Below, piece after piece: positions 12,892 through 26,489 of a DNA stretch of 64,000 nt. Position 1 is the first letter of the stretch; the number at the start of each line of letters is the position of its first letter. Source of the DNA: Scatophagus argus (taxonomy: Eukaryota > Chordata > Actinopteri > Scatophagidae). The position numbers and the translations under genes are program-made. The stretch spans positions 12,775,001 to 12,839,000 of the forward strand of contig NC_058498.1 in assembly GCF_020382885.2 (NCBI RefSeq), given 5' to 3'. The notes below the pieces were generated by a model. The model saw nothing but the letters and a program-made list of their open reading frames with translations, was not told the origin of the DNA and did no database searches.

Positions 12892-15800
12892 GGTGTACTG
12901 GCCATAGGTCAAAGGTCATTGGCCTGGTATCTGATCCACCTCAGCAAAACTTGTATGCATTGCTGCCTCTAGCAGCACCTGGGACTGTAGCTCTCCTATC
13001 AGATCTAGGTGTCGAATGAGGAAGGAATGTAGCGTATACACAGTGACCCGACCACAAAAACAGAAACTACAGGTACACTATGTGGACAAAAGTATTGGGG
13101 TGGGGTTGTTTCTCAGGGCTTGGGCCCCTTACTTCCAGTGAAGGGAGATCTTAATGCTTCAGCATACCAACACATTTTGGACACAATGCTATGCTTCCAA
13201 CTTTGTGGCAACAGATTGGTGAAGGTCCTTTCCTATTCCATGACTGTGCCCCAGGGCACAAAACGAGGTCCATAAAGACATGGTCGGATGAGTTTGATGT
13301 TGAAGAACTTGACTGGCCCACACAGAGCTCTGACCTCAACCCCATCCAACACCTTTGGGATGAACTGGAATGGAGATTGTGACCCAGAGGTTTTGATCCA
13401 ACATCAGCGCTTGACCTCACAAATACTCTACTGCATGAACTGGAAAAAATTCCTACAGAAATTCTTACAAATGTTGTGGAAAGCCTTCACAGAAGCTGTT
13501 AAAGCTGCAAAGCTTGGCCGTGGTCTACAACATCAGAGGGGATATTTGTTTATTGTTCTGTTTAAAATGGCATTATCCTAAATCTTTCTCATATGATTTG
13601 CGGCAAAGCTCACATTGTTTGTCATCAGCCATAATGATGTGCCATTCAGCACAACTAATAATCTGTAAATCAAATCCTTATGTGTGTGAATGTAAAATAT
13701 ATGCATTTTCTTTTTATTTGTATTTTGTGAAAGTCAAATGTGAGACGTAGACTGATGGTGGATTCTTTCTATACAGTCTGGACATTAAGCAGAAACAATT
13801 TTATTAACAGACCACATGCCAGTCAGCTGTCCCAGATAATCCTGCCTTTACAGCTCAGTCTTCGCCTGCACATACAGTAAGCATAAAATGCAGACTCATA
13901 AAAACTTAAAATGGAACCTAATGCACATAAAACAGAAAGGGAAACTGGCAATTGTTCACTCATCTCAAATATAAATGATCAGCAAATTTTTTTTTTCCTT
14001 CCCCTGTCTTCAAAGCACTCAGATACTGTAGGTCTGAGGTAAGGAGGTTTGCCCTGTGACATCCAAAACAGGAAAATCCCTTTGTTCTTTTTCTAATTAG
14101 GCACATGCCATGGCAGAAAGTAAGTAAAGGACTTCATCCAGGCCATCAGGGTGGTATTGACATTATCCTGGAAGGGCCTTGAGAGGCTAAATGTAATTCT
14201 TGGCTTTGGGGCTGACAGTCTGCCAAGTTAGCCAGCATCCAAAACGTCTCTCCTCAGCGGAGCTGGATGAAGCTTTGCCAAGCTGGAGTACGTTAATAAG
14301 GTGGGTGGCTGCTAAATAACAAAGAACTTGGCTGGATTCTTCGACTCTAACATACAAGAGATCTAATTGAACTATAATTATTTAACTCTTTTAGTTGGTA
14401 GGAATTTTGAAAGCAAAAGAGAGAAAAATCGAAAGCCAAAACTCTCCATCGCCGCCTCACACTTCCGTTCTTTCATTGATTGAGTAAAGCAGACCTGCCA
14501 GCTAGTCAGCCTAAGGTCTGACCAGATACCGCCCTTGGGTGGACTGATGCCAGGCTGCAGTGGGAGCCAATAAATCAGAGTCAGTCAGCATCAGAGCCAG
14601 CACTACCAGAGACAGACCAGGGGATATGGAGTCCTAGCCAGCAAATAAACACTGCACCCCAGCCCAAGGCCAGCATAATGACCATCATTAAACTAACCTC
14701 CCTCCATCTCCCACACAGAGAATCTGCGAAACCCATGAGGAGTTACTGACAGTCCACTATGATTGCTGCAACTCTTTACGCATTACAGTACAGTAATACA
14801 CAAGCCTGAGGTCGTCTGTGTTGTACTTTATTGTGGTGAATGAGTTGTAAGAAAATTCAGCAACTCCTGTGTAAGAAACATTTGGCTCTCAATACATGAA
14901 GCCTTATCAAAGGCCAAAACACTTACTCACTCACCACAAGCGTGATTTCTTCACCCTACGGCTTCTGTCCAGAGCTGGTTAGAGGAAACATGCTCACGTG
15001 TAATGTTACTCAGTTTTGGATTAACTGTGATCTTTTCGGTTTTCAGCCAACGACACTCAAATGGTAACTGAAAATAAATTCAACACATTCAAAGTTATTT
15101 GCTTTGGCGAGCCTTGCCGCAGCACATGGGAGGTGCTTTAACGTTTTAGAATAATTCAACGGACAGTTACCAGGCAACACCTAGAAATCCAATCCAAATT
15201 ATCAGAAATATGTCAAACACTTAGATAGCTTCAGTTTGTGGTACTCATTCTGGCCTGAAGACAGATTCTGTGTAATCTCATCTGTGATGCTGTGTAATCT
15301 CATTACCTATTTACTTTGGTACACAAAGCTACATGGACATTTCATTTCCAACACAGTAGTGTTTCCAGAGCTTAATGTAATGGAAAAAGTCTGCAGGCTT
15401 TTGTTACCATTCAAGTTCTCATGAAATTACACACTATTCAAATGGGGATAAAAAGCTATTGTGCAAGGTCTTCTGATTTCTTCACTCTCTCCTCTAGCTG
15501 CTCATTGTCAGACTGTGAATCTGAATTATTGTTCAGTCAGTTCATATATTTCATGTGTTGGACTTCAATGCCAAACTTTTCTTTTGTGGTTCAATGGACA
15601 CTTGATGTGTCAGGATAACTTGTGTAACAGGGTAACTTTAACATGGTGGCTGTGAGCAGTACGATGGACGTTAGAGCAGAAACGCTAAAGGACTAGCACG
15701 CTTGCTCGAAATCTGGCATAAAATGTCTCCTTGAAACTATGTCTACATGCAAATGGGGGTAATTTTCCTTATGTAACAAGTACAAATGTCTTCCATATTA

Positions 15801-17264
15801 ACCAAATGAGTGACAGCAGGAGCCATCACTGAATATGCTTTTAGAGAAAACACTAGTTCTATGACGCTATGTGAGTTTTGCCCCATACTGTTAATCAGCT
15901 CTGTGAATAGAATTCAGCGAGTTTAGTTGCTTCTCACTATCGCTCCCAATTTCTCCCTCATCTCATCTTTCATTGCCTCATGTGCTGTCTTTCTTTCATG
16001 CTTTTCCTGCCCTCTGTTATTCCTTCTGCTGCTTTGTCACCTACAGCAGTGAAACAAATGCCCCTTTTCATACCCCCCCTCGGGTGATACGAATACCTCA
16101 TTTCCTGTGGCTTGGCACTGGGAGAACCATAAGCTGGGACAGATGGGAGTCTGATTGGAATAACTGATGCAGACACTGAAAATGGGCCCCAACAAAACAC
16201 CCTTTGTTTTTGAAGAAGTGGCGAAATATACAGTGAAAATCCTTTGCTGCACTGACATACATCCCACACACAGATTCATGGTGTTTAGGTAACAAAGTGA
16301 AAGAGTTGGACTGCAGGACGGAGGAAGGCAAAGAGGGAGGAGGGTGGTGCTGGTGGTGGTGGTGGAGTGGGGTGGGGTGGGGGGGTGTTACAGCTGGTGA
16401 AGAGTGATGTGATCCCTGTAGTGGATACTCCCCACATGCAGACAGTAAACAACACCTTTAAAAACACTTAAACAATCATAACGTATGTTATGTATGTTTC
16501 TATATACCCACACATTTGCCTTCCCTATTGACTGTGTCAACTTAAAACACTGGGGCCAGCAATCACCCCACAGCAGTCATGAACTACTTTCTCCACTAAT
16601 ATACTCAGAGGACTTTGACTCATGTTTTTCACTCGTCATCCCCTCATGAGATGTATAGAAAGCTGCCTTCTCCTCCCTTTCCCATGAAAATGTCAATTTG
16701 CTGTAAATACACTGGGAGATTTCAGTGTGGCAAGCAGCCTATTAAGGTTGAACATGTGCTGTTTTTGAGAAAACAATGTGGTAGTATTCAGCAGCATAAT
16801 TTGGTATAAGGCGAACTTGGCCTCAGACCAGAAAGCACAGCAGTTGAAACAGAGCTGCCAGGAAAACAGAGAGGGGAAAGCCATTTATATTTTAATCCTT
16901 CTCAAGATAGAGCTGTTATGAGCCGTGTATGCAAAACCAACCCAAATGTTCTCTTCTTAATAATCTTCTTATGAATGTTTCTATACTAAAACAAAATTAA
17001 TACAAAATTAATTAATAACTGTATTATGCACTTTCTTGCCAAAGACATGAGACACACACACATATCATCCGTCTCAAGTGCCTACCCCCTCAGTGTCTCC
17101 TGGCCACGGCGTCGAACCCGCTGCACCTCCCTCTGGTCCACAGTCCCAGTGAATCGACTAGCTTGGTATGGTCCATCCCCAGTTTGACCACAAGCTACAT
17201 GGACCACTGAAAGACACACCACTGCCCATCCCAGCAGCACCTGAGCCAGCTTCCCTGATCCCAT
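1618..17264 (-). CDS. fbn3: Fibrillin (FBN3-like), 5' end of gene, partial
   Basis: Fibrillins are large secreted glycoproteins that form extracellular microfibrils and bind latent TGF-beta complexes. Coding exons, in transcript order: 17264-17086, 9253-9171, 9001-8900, 2475-2380, 1713-1618. All have consensus splice sites and compatible phases; the later ones are symmetric phase 1-1 modules. Exon 1 encodes a hydrophobic signal peptide ([16 protein letters not shown]...) and a propeptide ending in a furin-like RVRRR. Exon 2 encodes the fibrillin unique N-terminal segment ([16 protein letters not shown]). Three six-cysteine EGF-like modules follow; the third reads [13 protein letters not shown], which with the RVRRRG motif looks more like FBN3 than FBN1 or FBN2. 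The adjacent ceramide synthase supports FBN3, because FBN3 and CERS4 are neighbours in human. The next (hybrid/TB) exon is not in the window, so the gene continues past the left edge. Fibrillin is near certain; the paralogue is an inference. Confidence 0.9.
1714..2379. other. Fibrillin intron between the second and third EGF-like exons
   Basis: AT-rich intron sequence with no further exon visible. A short stretch near 1980-2010 has two or three TAACCC/AGCCCTAA-like words but no organised repeat. Confidence 0.6.
3735..3815 (+). repeat. Possible tRNA-derived SINE head, degenerate
   Basis: A stretch reading agtagctcacgcatgaccgg, followed about 35 bases later by agttcgaatcttgg, resembles the A and B boxes of a tRNA-type RNA polymerase III promoter. 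It does not fold into a good cloverleaf by eye, so it is more likely an old SINE fragment than a working tRNA gene. Low confidence. Confidence 0.25.
8070..8312 (+). repeat. Dispersed teleost repeat (ttagcttagctta type), copy 1
   Basis: The words cagttagcttagcttagtac, gacttgaaacaggggg and aaagatgaagtataaaat occur in the order typical of a repeat found in very many percomorph introns and spacers. A shorter related copy lies at about 26490-26620. It has no ORF, and its class is unknown to me. Confidence 0.5.
9660..9863. mobile_element. 204-bp MITE-like element with 13-bp terminal inverted repeats
   Basis: The ends, cacttatggggac (9660-9672) and gtccccataagtg (9851-9863), are exact reverse complements. 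The interior is rich in CTAACC/CCTAA words that look like degenerate telomere repeat (about 9745-9815). There is no coding capacity. The structure suggests a small non-autonomous DNA element, followed by a CA microsatellite at 9892-9910. The superfamily is not identifiable by eye and no clear target-site duplication was seen. Confidence 0.6.
12840..12890. repeat. (TG)n microsatellite
   Basis: An uninterrupted GT/TG dinucleotide run of about 50 bases in the first coding intron of the fibrillin gene. Confidence 0.95.
13074..13540 (+). mobile_element. Tc1/mariner-like transposon relic, internally deleted
   Basis: A typical fish Tc1-type terminus (tatgtggacaaaagtattgg, about 13080-13099) is joined almost directly to the C-terminal third of a transposase gene, so the N-terminal half has been lost. 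The ORF at 13191-13382 contains the conserved block [20 protein letters not shown], which carries the last acidic residue of the DDE-type catalytic triad. Coding similarity continues to about 13530 in another frame, showing frameshifts. No matching 3' terminal repeat is visible. It is an inactive pseudogene copy inside a fibrillin intron. Confidence 0.85.
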
Positions 17265-17411
17265 TGGTCGGTCTGGCTATCCCTCCAACCGTAGCACTTC
17301 AGATTTACCACTCACACCACTCACACTTGGTTCACCGTTTGGACCCAGGCTAAGCAGAGGGATAAAGACCTGGATCCAGACCAGGCCCTGGTGTGCACTC
17401 CAGAGTAGGGG
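17265..17411 (-). other. fbn3: 5'UTR portion of the fibrillin start exon
   Basis: On the minus strand, a long T-rich tract runs directly into a CTAG acceptor just above 17411. The exon holding the ATG at 17264 therefore begins with about 147 bases of untranslated sequence and at least one noncoding exon lies further upstream. A possible donor (CAAG then GTACTG) ends a candidate leader exon at about 20406, but that exon cannot be confirmed without transcripts. Confidence 0.5.
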
Positions 17412-20405
17412 CTAGACAGCAAAGAAAAAAAAATAAGTTAACACAGAGGGATTGATCAAATTTATTTTACTTACTAACTGCATATTAACTACCACATTCT
17501 AACACAGTGGTTTCCAACATTTCCAAACGCTCCATAGAGAATTGGGTATAATATTAATATTTTTTCATACAATTGAATATTCAATGTTTATGAACTTGGG
17601 AACTACAATTCTCAGTTGCAATGGTCTGCAATGGAATTATCCACTTGTTTGATTTTTTTTTTTTTCGTGACATGCTTGGTGGTTATATGGAGAAAAGAGA
17701 AAACAGATGATTGGGGGGGGGGGGGGGGGGACTAAAGATGAACATGCAAGGAAATAAGAGACACTTAAAACTGAATTCCAGCAATCTGTTTTCACTATAC
17801 TGCAGTTCAAAGCAGTCTCATAAGTGGTTTATCACTCCAGTGACACCGAATACTGTATGTAGTACTGGCTACAGACTATAGAGGAAAGTCATAAACTGAT
17901 TACAGAGACATGCTCGTTGTCACAGATCCTGTGTGGTTAAATATTAAATGTTCATTGACATTAAAGAGGGCGTTAATAAGGATCACATAAACTCAAATCC
18001 TGAGAAACAATGCACAATGACGAAGCCTTGGCAGTAGGATAAATGCAATGTGTTAAGCACGATGGGTTTGCATCAGTTTTCCTATTTTCAATGTTCTATC
18101 GGTCATAGAGCATTTTTTTTATCAGTAGTTTCCAAACTACTGATTAATAACCAAAAGGTTATATATGTGAGGGGTTGTGAGGAAATTAGAAAATAAATAA
18201 AGAACAAGTAACCTATCTGCTGCACAAATTAGCTTTTGGTTTTCTGACTAATATTTGTCTTAAAGTCCCCCTTCTGAAAAAAGTCTTTAGATTTAAGTTA
18301 AGATAAGCGTATGAAACCAATAACCAAAATAGTCATACATTGTGTCAATGCTTATGGACAGAGTTATGGTGAAAATAAATGACCATCCTTTTTCGTTGGG
18401 AAGGGTTAGAGGCCATCATCCGCTCTCATGTCCTGAATGCAAACTGGGAAAGGGGTAATAAATACACATTGCTTTGATTGAAAGGATCTCAGGGCAAAAG
18501 GTTAGGAATCACTGCCATAAATCACAGCCTTGTGCCTAGAGGGAGCCAGAGAGGCAGAGCAGGGGATTAAGACTGGGCTGAGTTAAATGGTGAGGTTAAG
18601 ATGATCGATCAGCTCAAATGCTCTCTGTCTATCACACATACCACAAAGTAAAGAGTGGGAATCTTTATTTGTTAACCAAGACCAATTACTCTTTTATATA
18701 AGCACACAAAATTAAATTACTCCCATTATTTTTCATTATGTGATTTATGGACTATGGATTTGTTAATCAAATTATTTTGGATTTGCTAACCCCATACATA
18801 GCCTGTATAGTCTTACAGTCCGGTTCTAACTGCATTAGGGTAGACTATATTGAATTGAAAAAACATCTAGTGTCCAACTGAATTGGACAGTCAGGAGGTT
18901 TATTTTCACTTCTCCACCTCATTATAGGCCACAGGTTTAAGAGTGAGCTGTGGGCCCCTGGTGATATATAACCTCAGCAGACCCAGCCCTCCAGGCCCCA
19001 GTCATGGGTCCAACCACATTATATATCTGGCCTGGACAACGACAAGAAAATACATATGACCCCACATCCCACCAAGTCCAGCTAATTTTAATGGAAGATG
19101 AGAGAAAGATGAAAAGATGACCAGAGAATTAACTTAAGCATGCAGAGAAACATACAGAGAGAAAATTAGCTGGCAACACAGGAACTGGAGATACAGAAAT
19201 TAAGATTTTGTTAATATAATTACCAGTAATTATTCCGTATTTCACATTTAACTTTGTGTTTTATTAAGGAATAGACAAATAAAAGTATTCAATGCATATC
19301 TGGCACAACTAGTCTACTTTGTGGTGTCCTATTACAACTTCAGTGGCAGATCAAATAGAAGGTTAACCTTGCAGTCAAAACAACACAGACTTCATCAATT
19401 CCAGTTATGGAAAATAAATATACGTACTGTACCTACGAATAATTTTGAGGTGCTTGTCCTATATTTGACTATTTTTCTCTTTTTTATAATTTCTTGCAAC
19501 CTACCTTTTGCGCCACTTCATTAGCCCCACATTTACCAGCTGCAATGATAAAGTGATGTACACTTGAACGCACCGTAATCATAATCCGATAATATTAGGT
19601 GATATACGTTAATCTTTAATGGGCTATTCTGGGAAATGAGTAGGCCTACTTTTACCTTTTGGTATTTTATGTATATCTTGATGTGATTAACTAAATCCAT
19701 TTAAGACGTAGGAATAAAACATCACAGCGCAACTTAACTTCGCATTCCTAAATGAGACTCGTACAGTTGGATAATCTTACCGAAAATGCACTATTAAGAA
19801 CCGCAGACCCACTTTAATCGCTTAAATGATAAACAAACTGTTCCATCTGTTCGCTCCTGCGTTTTAAAAATAAGCTATAAAACAGCCACCGAGGCGCTCT
19901 GTTGCAAACTGACATTAAGTCTTTCTTTTTTCCACAATCTTGCAGCAGTGAAACGAGCTGTGCATGTCACCGCAACTTTATGAATGGAGTAAAACGCAAC
20001 ATCAGCTCCCGCTTGCTGAACACAAGTTAATCTCAGATGGGAAAACAACTTTTTTTTTTTTCTTATTCCACCTTTTCTGCTTGGAAAACTAATCCCAAAG
20101 TATGAACGTGTATGAACAGAGCGTGCAGTCAAACAGTAAAACGTGACTAGCCTGTCGTGTTTTCTTTTCCTTGCAGTTAAAGCCGGTAAAATAAAGTGAC
20201 ACTTCCGACCTGCACCCGCTTAGGAACACATTATTAACCACCTTTCTGCATCTTAATCTTTTGATTTTACCCCGCTTCTATCTAGCAGACACGCATTAGG
20301 AGATAATCCCCCGTGAAACAACGGGCTTCTGAAACAATAGTCACAATCAAAGCCATTGATAACTTGATTGCAGTGCAGTAAAGAGATCACTAACGCACAC
20401 AGTAC
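17412..20405. other. Probable 5'UTR intron of the fibrillin gene
   Basis: No coding exon is visible. It contains an 18-base poly-G run at 17713-17730. It is taken as an intron because the start exon opens with a strong acceptor at 17412. If the real leader exon is elsewhere, this would be upstream flank instead. Confidence 0.4.
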
Positions 20406-23400
20406 CTTGCAACAATTGGAGTGCCTTGGCGTCGAGGAGCCCAGAGTCGGAATTTGAGACAGGATATGTACCCCAGAATGGAATATTGAACTATAGCCTT
20501 GTGAGAAAAAGAGAAAAGTTAGGGAAATGCCCTGTTTGGGAGAGGGGAGGGGACACAGAGTGAGGCAGAGACAGAGGGAGAGAGGGGGTAGTAACGGACT
20601 GCAGGACAAACCCACATTCCTCAAGACTCCTAGAGTTGTTATAACAGGGGCCAAGCAGCTAGACCTTCACACTGTGGCAAACATGGCTTCACTATCATCC
20701 CTCAGCCAACTGATGAGAAAGAGGTTTCAACAAAGTAAATGATTTATGGTGATGACTGCTAAGCGCCATTTGCATTGAAGACGTGTGGAACAACATTGAC
20801 AGATCTGACATTATCCACTGGAAGGTGAAGAGGTCGTTATAGTTCATGGTTGCAGTTTCAGATCAAAAGTAAAAGTAATAAATAGACTGTGATTAGCTGC
20901 AACATGGTTATTTAGAAGAAATTAAACATTAGGCTTGAGCCTACTTTCACAACCTTTAGTTCACACTTCTATTACAGGCTACAGTCAATTTAGAAATGAA
21001 GACAGCAAAGCACAAAGAGCATGTTACTCTTGTCACAGTGTGTCAAATTTACGCCTGCTATTCAAATAGTCCTGCTATTTACTGCCTCAGCCTACTGGTG
21101 CTTGTGATTGACACATCCTTGTGCTTTGTTGCCACAAGTGCTGATAGGAAGTTAACATTGAGAGAGTGGCCATCTGGGTGGTATATTGGTGAGGACAGCT
21201 GAGCACATCTCACATGTTTCCACCTACTGCGCTGATCCCAACTCTCTGAACCAAAATGGTTCAACGTAGCTGAGAGAGGAGACACATTCGGCTTGAATAA
21301 ACCGAGAAAATGCGAGTAGGGTTGCCTGTTCTTGATTAATTGTTACTGTTAGTAATGAAAATTTATAAATCGAGACACTCAAATGGATTTTAAATTCATG
21401 ACAATGGCCTTAAAATGACCATAACCACAACTAAAGTGTCGTTACAGTCTATTCAATATGACATCTATCGACAAATTGGAGCTACTTTTTCAAAGTTCCA
21501 TTCCCTTTCACAAAACATGAGCATTTGTGCTTTTGTGGGGTTTGGTAAGACACTGTGAAAAGAAACATCTGACAAACAGGAAATAAAGGTTCAAGATCTC
21601 GACATGGCAACATCTGTCCTGCTGAAGTATCCAGAATCTGTCCTTTTTTAAATAGAAGATGTGAAAGTGGGATCCAGATTGTATGATTTTATTACCAACA
21701 CTGCTGTTCCAATCAAATCTTCCCATCAAAATTGTAAACTTACTCCCGTATGACTCTGTAAAAAAAAACATTTAAACGCAGTGGTGCCTTCAACGAGTTC
21801 ATCACAGACATAATCTGTCCTTGGAGGGCAGTGGTTTAAGGCCTTTCACTATCCACGTCAAAGTCGTTCACACAGTGGTCGGCTGGATTTTGGAACCACC
21901 ACAGCAAACTCCTCATAAAAATCACAGTTTTATATCAAAAGTAACAACTAACAATTCTTCCAGGAGAGGCATAAAGGCATTTGAAATTTCAAGCAGTTCT
22001 CCAGACAATATTTGACACCATCAGACCCCTTAAAGGACCTCTGAAGAACCACTGTTTATCAGAGTGGAGAGACATTGTTTGGCACTGAAAACCCCTTTGG
22101 TGGACAACAAGCAGAGTCACTGATTGCCATGGACAGCAGGACTCCAATCAGGTCCTCTCTATGTTGACACACACACTGGTTTTCTAAGGGTCATAAATAC
22201 TTTTTACACAATGGGGTATTATGTAGACCTGAAGGCTACCTGGCAATACTTTTATTTATTTTCTCCAACATCCTCTTGTGAGCCTGAAAGAGCAAAGACG
22301 TTTTGTTATAATGTCTTGAGCCAGTTTTCAATACGACGATTAACAAAGTTGGGTAATTACAACCATGTGCATATCCTTTTTGTCTCTACAGGACTTGGCA
22401 TGATATGAATGTACCAGACTGAATGTGTGTGTGTTGGGGGGGGGGGTTAGGAATTCAGATTTCTGGAGATGATATAAAACCACATTTAATTATAAAAGGA
22501 TGCATTTCGATTTTACTTGAAAACGTGAACATTTCCACATTGTTTTCATTGATAAATGTGCGTTCAGCCTTGTTGCCATCTCACGATTTAAAGTACAGTG
22601 AAACTAACCAATGAAATTCCCATTAAGTCAGATCTTAGCCTTGTTATATTCTCCTGGACAGAGACATGCAAGCTCCCACACACATCAAAATACAACCCAC
22701 TGCATTTTCATATCCACTCACACTCACACATCCCTATTGAACATGGCAATTCATTCTAATGGGGAACATGCAGCGTGGTGAAGTACCAGCCTTCAGCATG
22801 CAGCAGAGTCATGCAGGATGATTTGTAGTGTGCTGCAGAAGCTCTTAGAGAGTCTCACAGTCCAACAGTGACACAATGAAAGAAGGGATGGATGGAAACT
22901 AAGAGTTAGACCCCTAAGGAGTTTCAAGCTCATTTATGTGTGTGTACATATGTGTGTGTCTTCCCTTTCTCTGCCTTCCCTCCCTTTCTCTCTCTCTCTT
23001 TCTCCAAGCAGTTCCTCCCTCTTCACTCTAAATAGAACCACATTTCGCCATGCAGCAATCTGGATACAGTGAAAACACACCACTGTCTATGTGCATTGTA
23101 CTTTCAGAGCCCGAGGACAAACTTTTACTAGCCCTCCCTTCCCCTTTTTCTCCCGACTCACTCGTCTCCCATCTCTTTTTTTTTCCAGCACTCACATTTG
23201 TATACGTGTATGTAAACTTTCACACACACAGACACACCATATGTCGACCTAAGGTAAATACACATGGCTTGAGAAACTGGCTGCCTAAACGACCCAAGAG
23301 CCGTGTGTGTTTGTGACATGATTTTTCCGATCGTTGTCATCAAAGCAGAAGACACATTTGTTTGTGCCCTGGATTCATGTTTAGAGGTTTGAGTTTGCAT

Positions 23401-25089
23401 ACGCTCAACAGCGGCAACATGCAACTTGAACATATGCTTTCAAAATAAGAAGTTGTCTTTTCAGGTTTACTGTGCTATTCCAGAAAAGAAAAGAAGTGGT
23501 CCTTGTCAGACTTGTGGTGGTCACATGTGTTCACATGTTGATTTAAAAATAAAAGCATGCTGTTTGTTTTATATGGACCAGACTGCATTATTACTGTATT
23601 GAATGTGCCTCGCCCTGTAGAGGCAGGAAGGCAGGGGCTCAGTCACTGTCATGGTGCCGAGCTTAGCTTATACAGTATAAAATAAGACAAGCCAGCACAG
23701 AAACCAGATGATAAATGCAATGTCCTCTCATGAACATGTAGTTACTCACTTGAACATACACACACACACAAAACTTGCCTCCCCTTTAAATGCCTCCCCT
23801 AACTCAGATTCTGTGTATGTCAGCTTTGATTATCAGTATCATTTGTTGATAGGAGGATATGTTGTGAGGCAACTGTGTCTCTCTGTCTGTGCGTGTAAGT
23901 GTGTACTTTTGTCTATACTTATACTTGTGTATTAGCTGAATTCTTGAATCGATGCCTGATTTCTCCCAGTGTTGAAAGAAAGAACCAAGAGAGACCACCA
24001 GAGCCTGACGGGGGCTTGCAGACTGACTTTAGCTCGGCCAGGAGAGCCATCACTGAGCCAAATCACTTCCATGACAGCCTCTCTGCAGGGAGAGATTCAT
24101 GGCCAGAATTAGTCATACTGTACTGCTGTCCATAAGGGGTGAACCGGTGCGTTTGTGGGTCATCACTGGCAGGGCTGTGAAGTTTATTTTAAATGATTCA
24201 AAGTTGTTTCCATAAGTCGTTTTTTTTTTTTTTTTTTTAAATATATGTTTTGGCTCTGGTCATCCCTAAAGTGGCAACAAGCCTGAATTACATGCACAAC
24301 TCTGTATTCTCCTTCATGGTGTAAAATATTGTACAGCTAAAGGTCATTGTTCGCTACACATAGAGGTTCCCACAGGCTCATAAAAATCAAGAAAAGGCTG
24401 TTTTGAGAAAGGGTTTTGACACATAAAAACTGTGCAATGTAACTTCACATGTGATGCAGGAGATTTCATACTGATCTTTTGGGTATCACACAGCTGAAAC
24501 TGGGGTGCTGAAGCTGCATAAAGACAAATGAAATGATGTGTCAACTAGGATATAGCTCAAAGTGGTACTTCATGGTGGGAAATCAGCTGTCCAGAGAACT
24601 TATGCTTGTTTGAGGTTTGTGTTTGTTTTAAAGAGAAGTACGAAAAGCTCTGTTTAAAGATGAAGATTTTGGAGGGAAAATATGCAAATATATGCTAACC
24701 AAGTCAAATTATGCCATGATGAGGTTCACTGGAGCTTCAAAACGCTGAGATGTACATCACTGACTGTTATAGTTCCCATTTTCCACACTGAATATATTCA
24801 CTCTCTCTCTCGCTCATAGTGGTGTGGAGGTGTGTGTGGTAAGGTGGGGTTGAGGGATTAGAGCTTGATTTTGTATTGTCATCTTGGTCTTGGGGTTTGT
24901 GGTTGGAGCCTATGGGGTCAGGGTGGAGCGTGACCGGGTCTAGAGATGGTCCCAACTGGGAATTTTGTGGTCTGCTGGTGGTTTCCTCCTGGGTGGATGT
25001 AAATATGATCACTGCACCACACACATAAAGACACATAAGAACACACAAACAAATATGAGCAAGCTAGCATAAAGTGTAAAACCACAAGC

Positions 25090-25090
<1 letters not shown>

Positions 25091-25152
<62 letters not shown>
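25091..25152. repeat. (GATA)n microsatellite
   Basis: About fifteen tandem gata units without interruption, in the spacer. Confidence 0.97.
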
Positions 25153-26489
25153 CTTCAGCATGTCCACACGTGCAGGACACAGAAACAACCCACAACCTCC
25201 TCCCTCTTCCTCCTTCTCTCATGCTTGTGCACCCCCCCCTCCCCTACTTTTTCTTCTGTCTGTCTTTCCATCACTTTTCCTCCAAGGCAGGCATTTCTTG
25301 CCTCACCTTACCGGAGCATTACTCTGCCTGGCTGTGTGAAGACCTGGCCTTGTGCAGCTGTGCTGCCCCAATGATGCAGTGGGAGAGGAATGTACAACTT
25401 CAAAGTGTAACACAAGCGGAGACAAAGAATGGCCGTGTTCAAGGGGAGATGAGAGTATGTGATCTCATAAAACAGAACACAAACACATTGGTCCATTTAT
25501 GCGAGGTTAGGCTGCAGAGCATGATGATAAGGAGGGAAGACCTGCCTCACATGGCCCCTGTCTGCTTTGTGGGAACCAGAAGAGGAAGAGGCGGGCATAC
25601 ACGTGATGTTGTTCCCCAGTGATAGAGAACATTGTAACTCTGCTCGGCTCGTTTGTCCACGGTTAAATGACTGTTAAAACACACAGCTGAGAGAGGGATG
25701 GTGAGACGTTGATGTATGTGATGCAACTTTGGTTTTAGTGGGTCGTGGACTTTCTGGATAATAGTTTTGAAATTCCATAACCCTTGTAACTGCAAAAGAC
25801 AGAGTTTGGGGCCCCTGAAAGAAAGAAATGAAAAGAGAAAAGAGGCAAAGAAAGAAATGTAGCAAGATTCCAAGAGAGCGGAAAGAATCCTCAGACTGCT
25901 TGCTAACAGTTTGAGGGGCTAATGGCTTTCAGATGTGCGCGACGTCTTTTGTATTTTCAAAGGAGCATAAAACATTCCCTCTCAGAGGAATCCAAACAAC
26001 GGCTGGAATTTGCAGACTGAAAATTTACAGCAGAGGCTAAAGCGATTGTTTTTCCTGTGTTTGCTCATGTCACAAGCATTTTGTATTTGACATCCACAAA
26101 CAGTCTTGTATGTTTTTATAATTAAACCTTTCATTTTTTGTGTCCTTGGTTTTCTTTTATGTTGATGTTTGCTCTTTGGGAGTGCTGTAATGGGTGCAAG
26201 GAGCAGGGCGGGGGTGGTGTTCTCCCTGTTTCCTGTTCAAACTTTGGGGGGAGCTGCCTGGGACTTAGATGAGGTGAGGTCATTTCTCGCTCCAACTGTA
26301 AAGTTGACTGTAGAAGAGGGGGTGGCAAGGTGGAGTGCTGTAGTTTCCCTGTCCACTTTCATGAACATAGACATTTTGGTTGCTCCTAGTCAGAGATTCC
26401 ATTTATCAGACAGACAAACCACTATTGTCATTTCAGTGAATAACATGTAAATGTGCTTCACATATCCACTTCCTGGCAGACAAAAATGA

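Larger units (their letters stand above)
9254..17085. other. First coding intron of the fibrillin gene (7.8 kb)
   Basis: It separates the signal-peptide exon from the unique-N-terminal exon. It contains the 204-bp inverted-repeat element at 9660-9863, a CA tract at about 9892-9910, a (TG)n tract at 12840-12890 and the Tc1-like relic at 13074-13540. A long first intron is a usual place for regulatory elements, but I cannot point to a specific one. Confidence 0.6.

Noticed and set aside
20253-20654. A 133-codon minus-strand open frame with hydrophobic stretches
   Set aside because: The Leu/Cys/Pro-rich translation comes from a pyrimidine-rich strand near the candidate fibrillin leader; no signal peptide plus domain structure is credible.
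25091-25152. Regularly spaced repeat resembling an array
   Set aside because: It is a plain GATA microsatellite with a 4-base unit and no spacers, not a CRISPR-type array.
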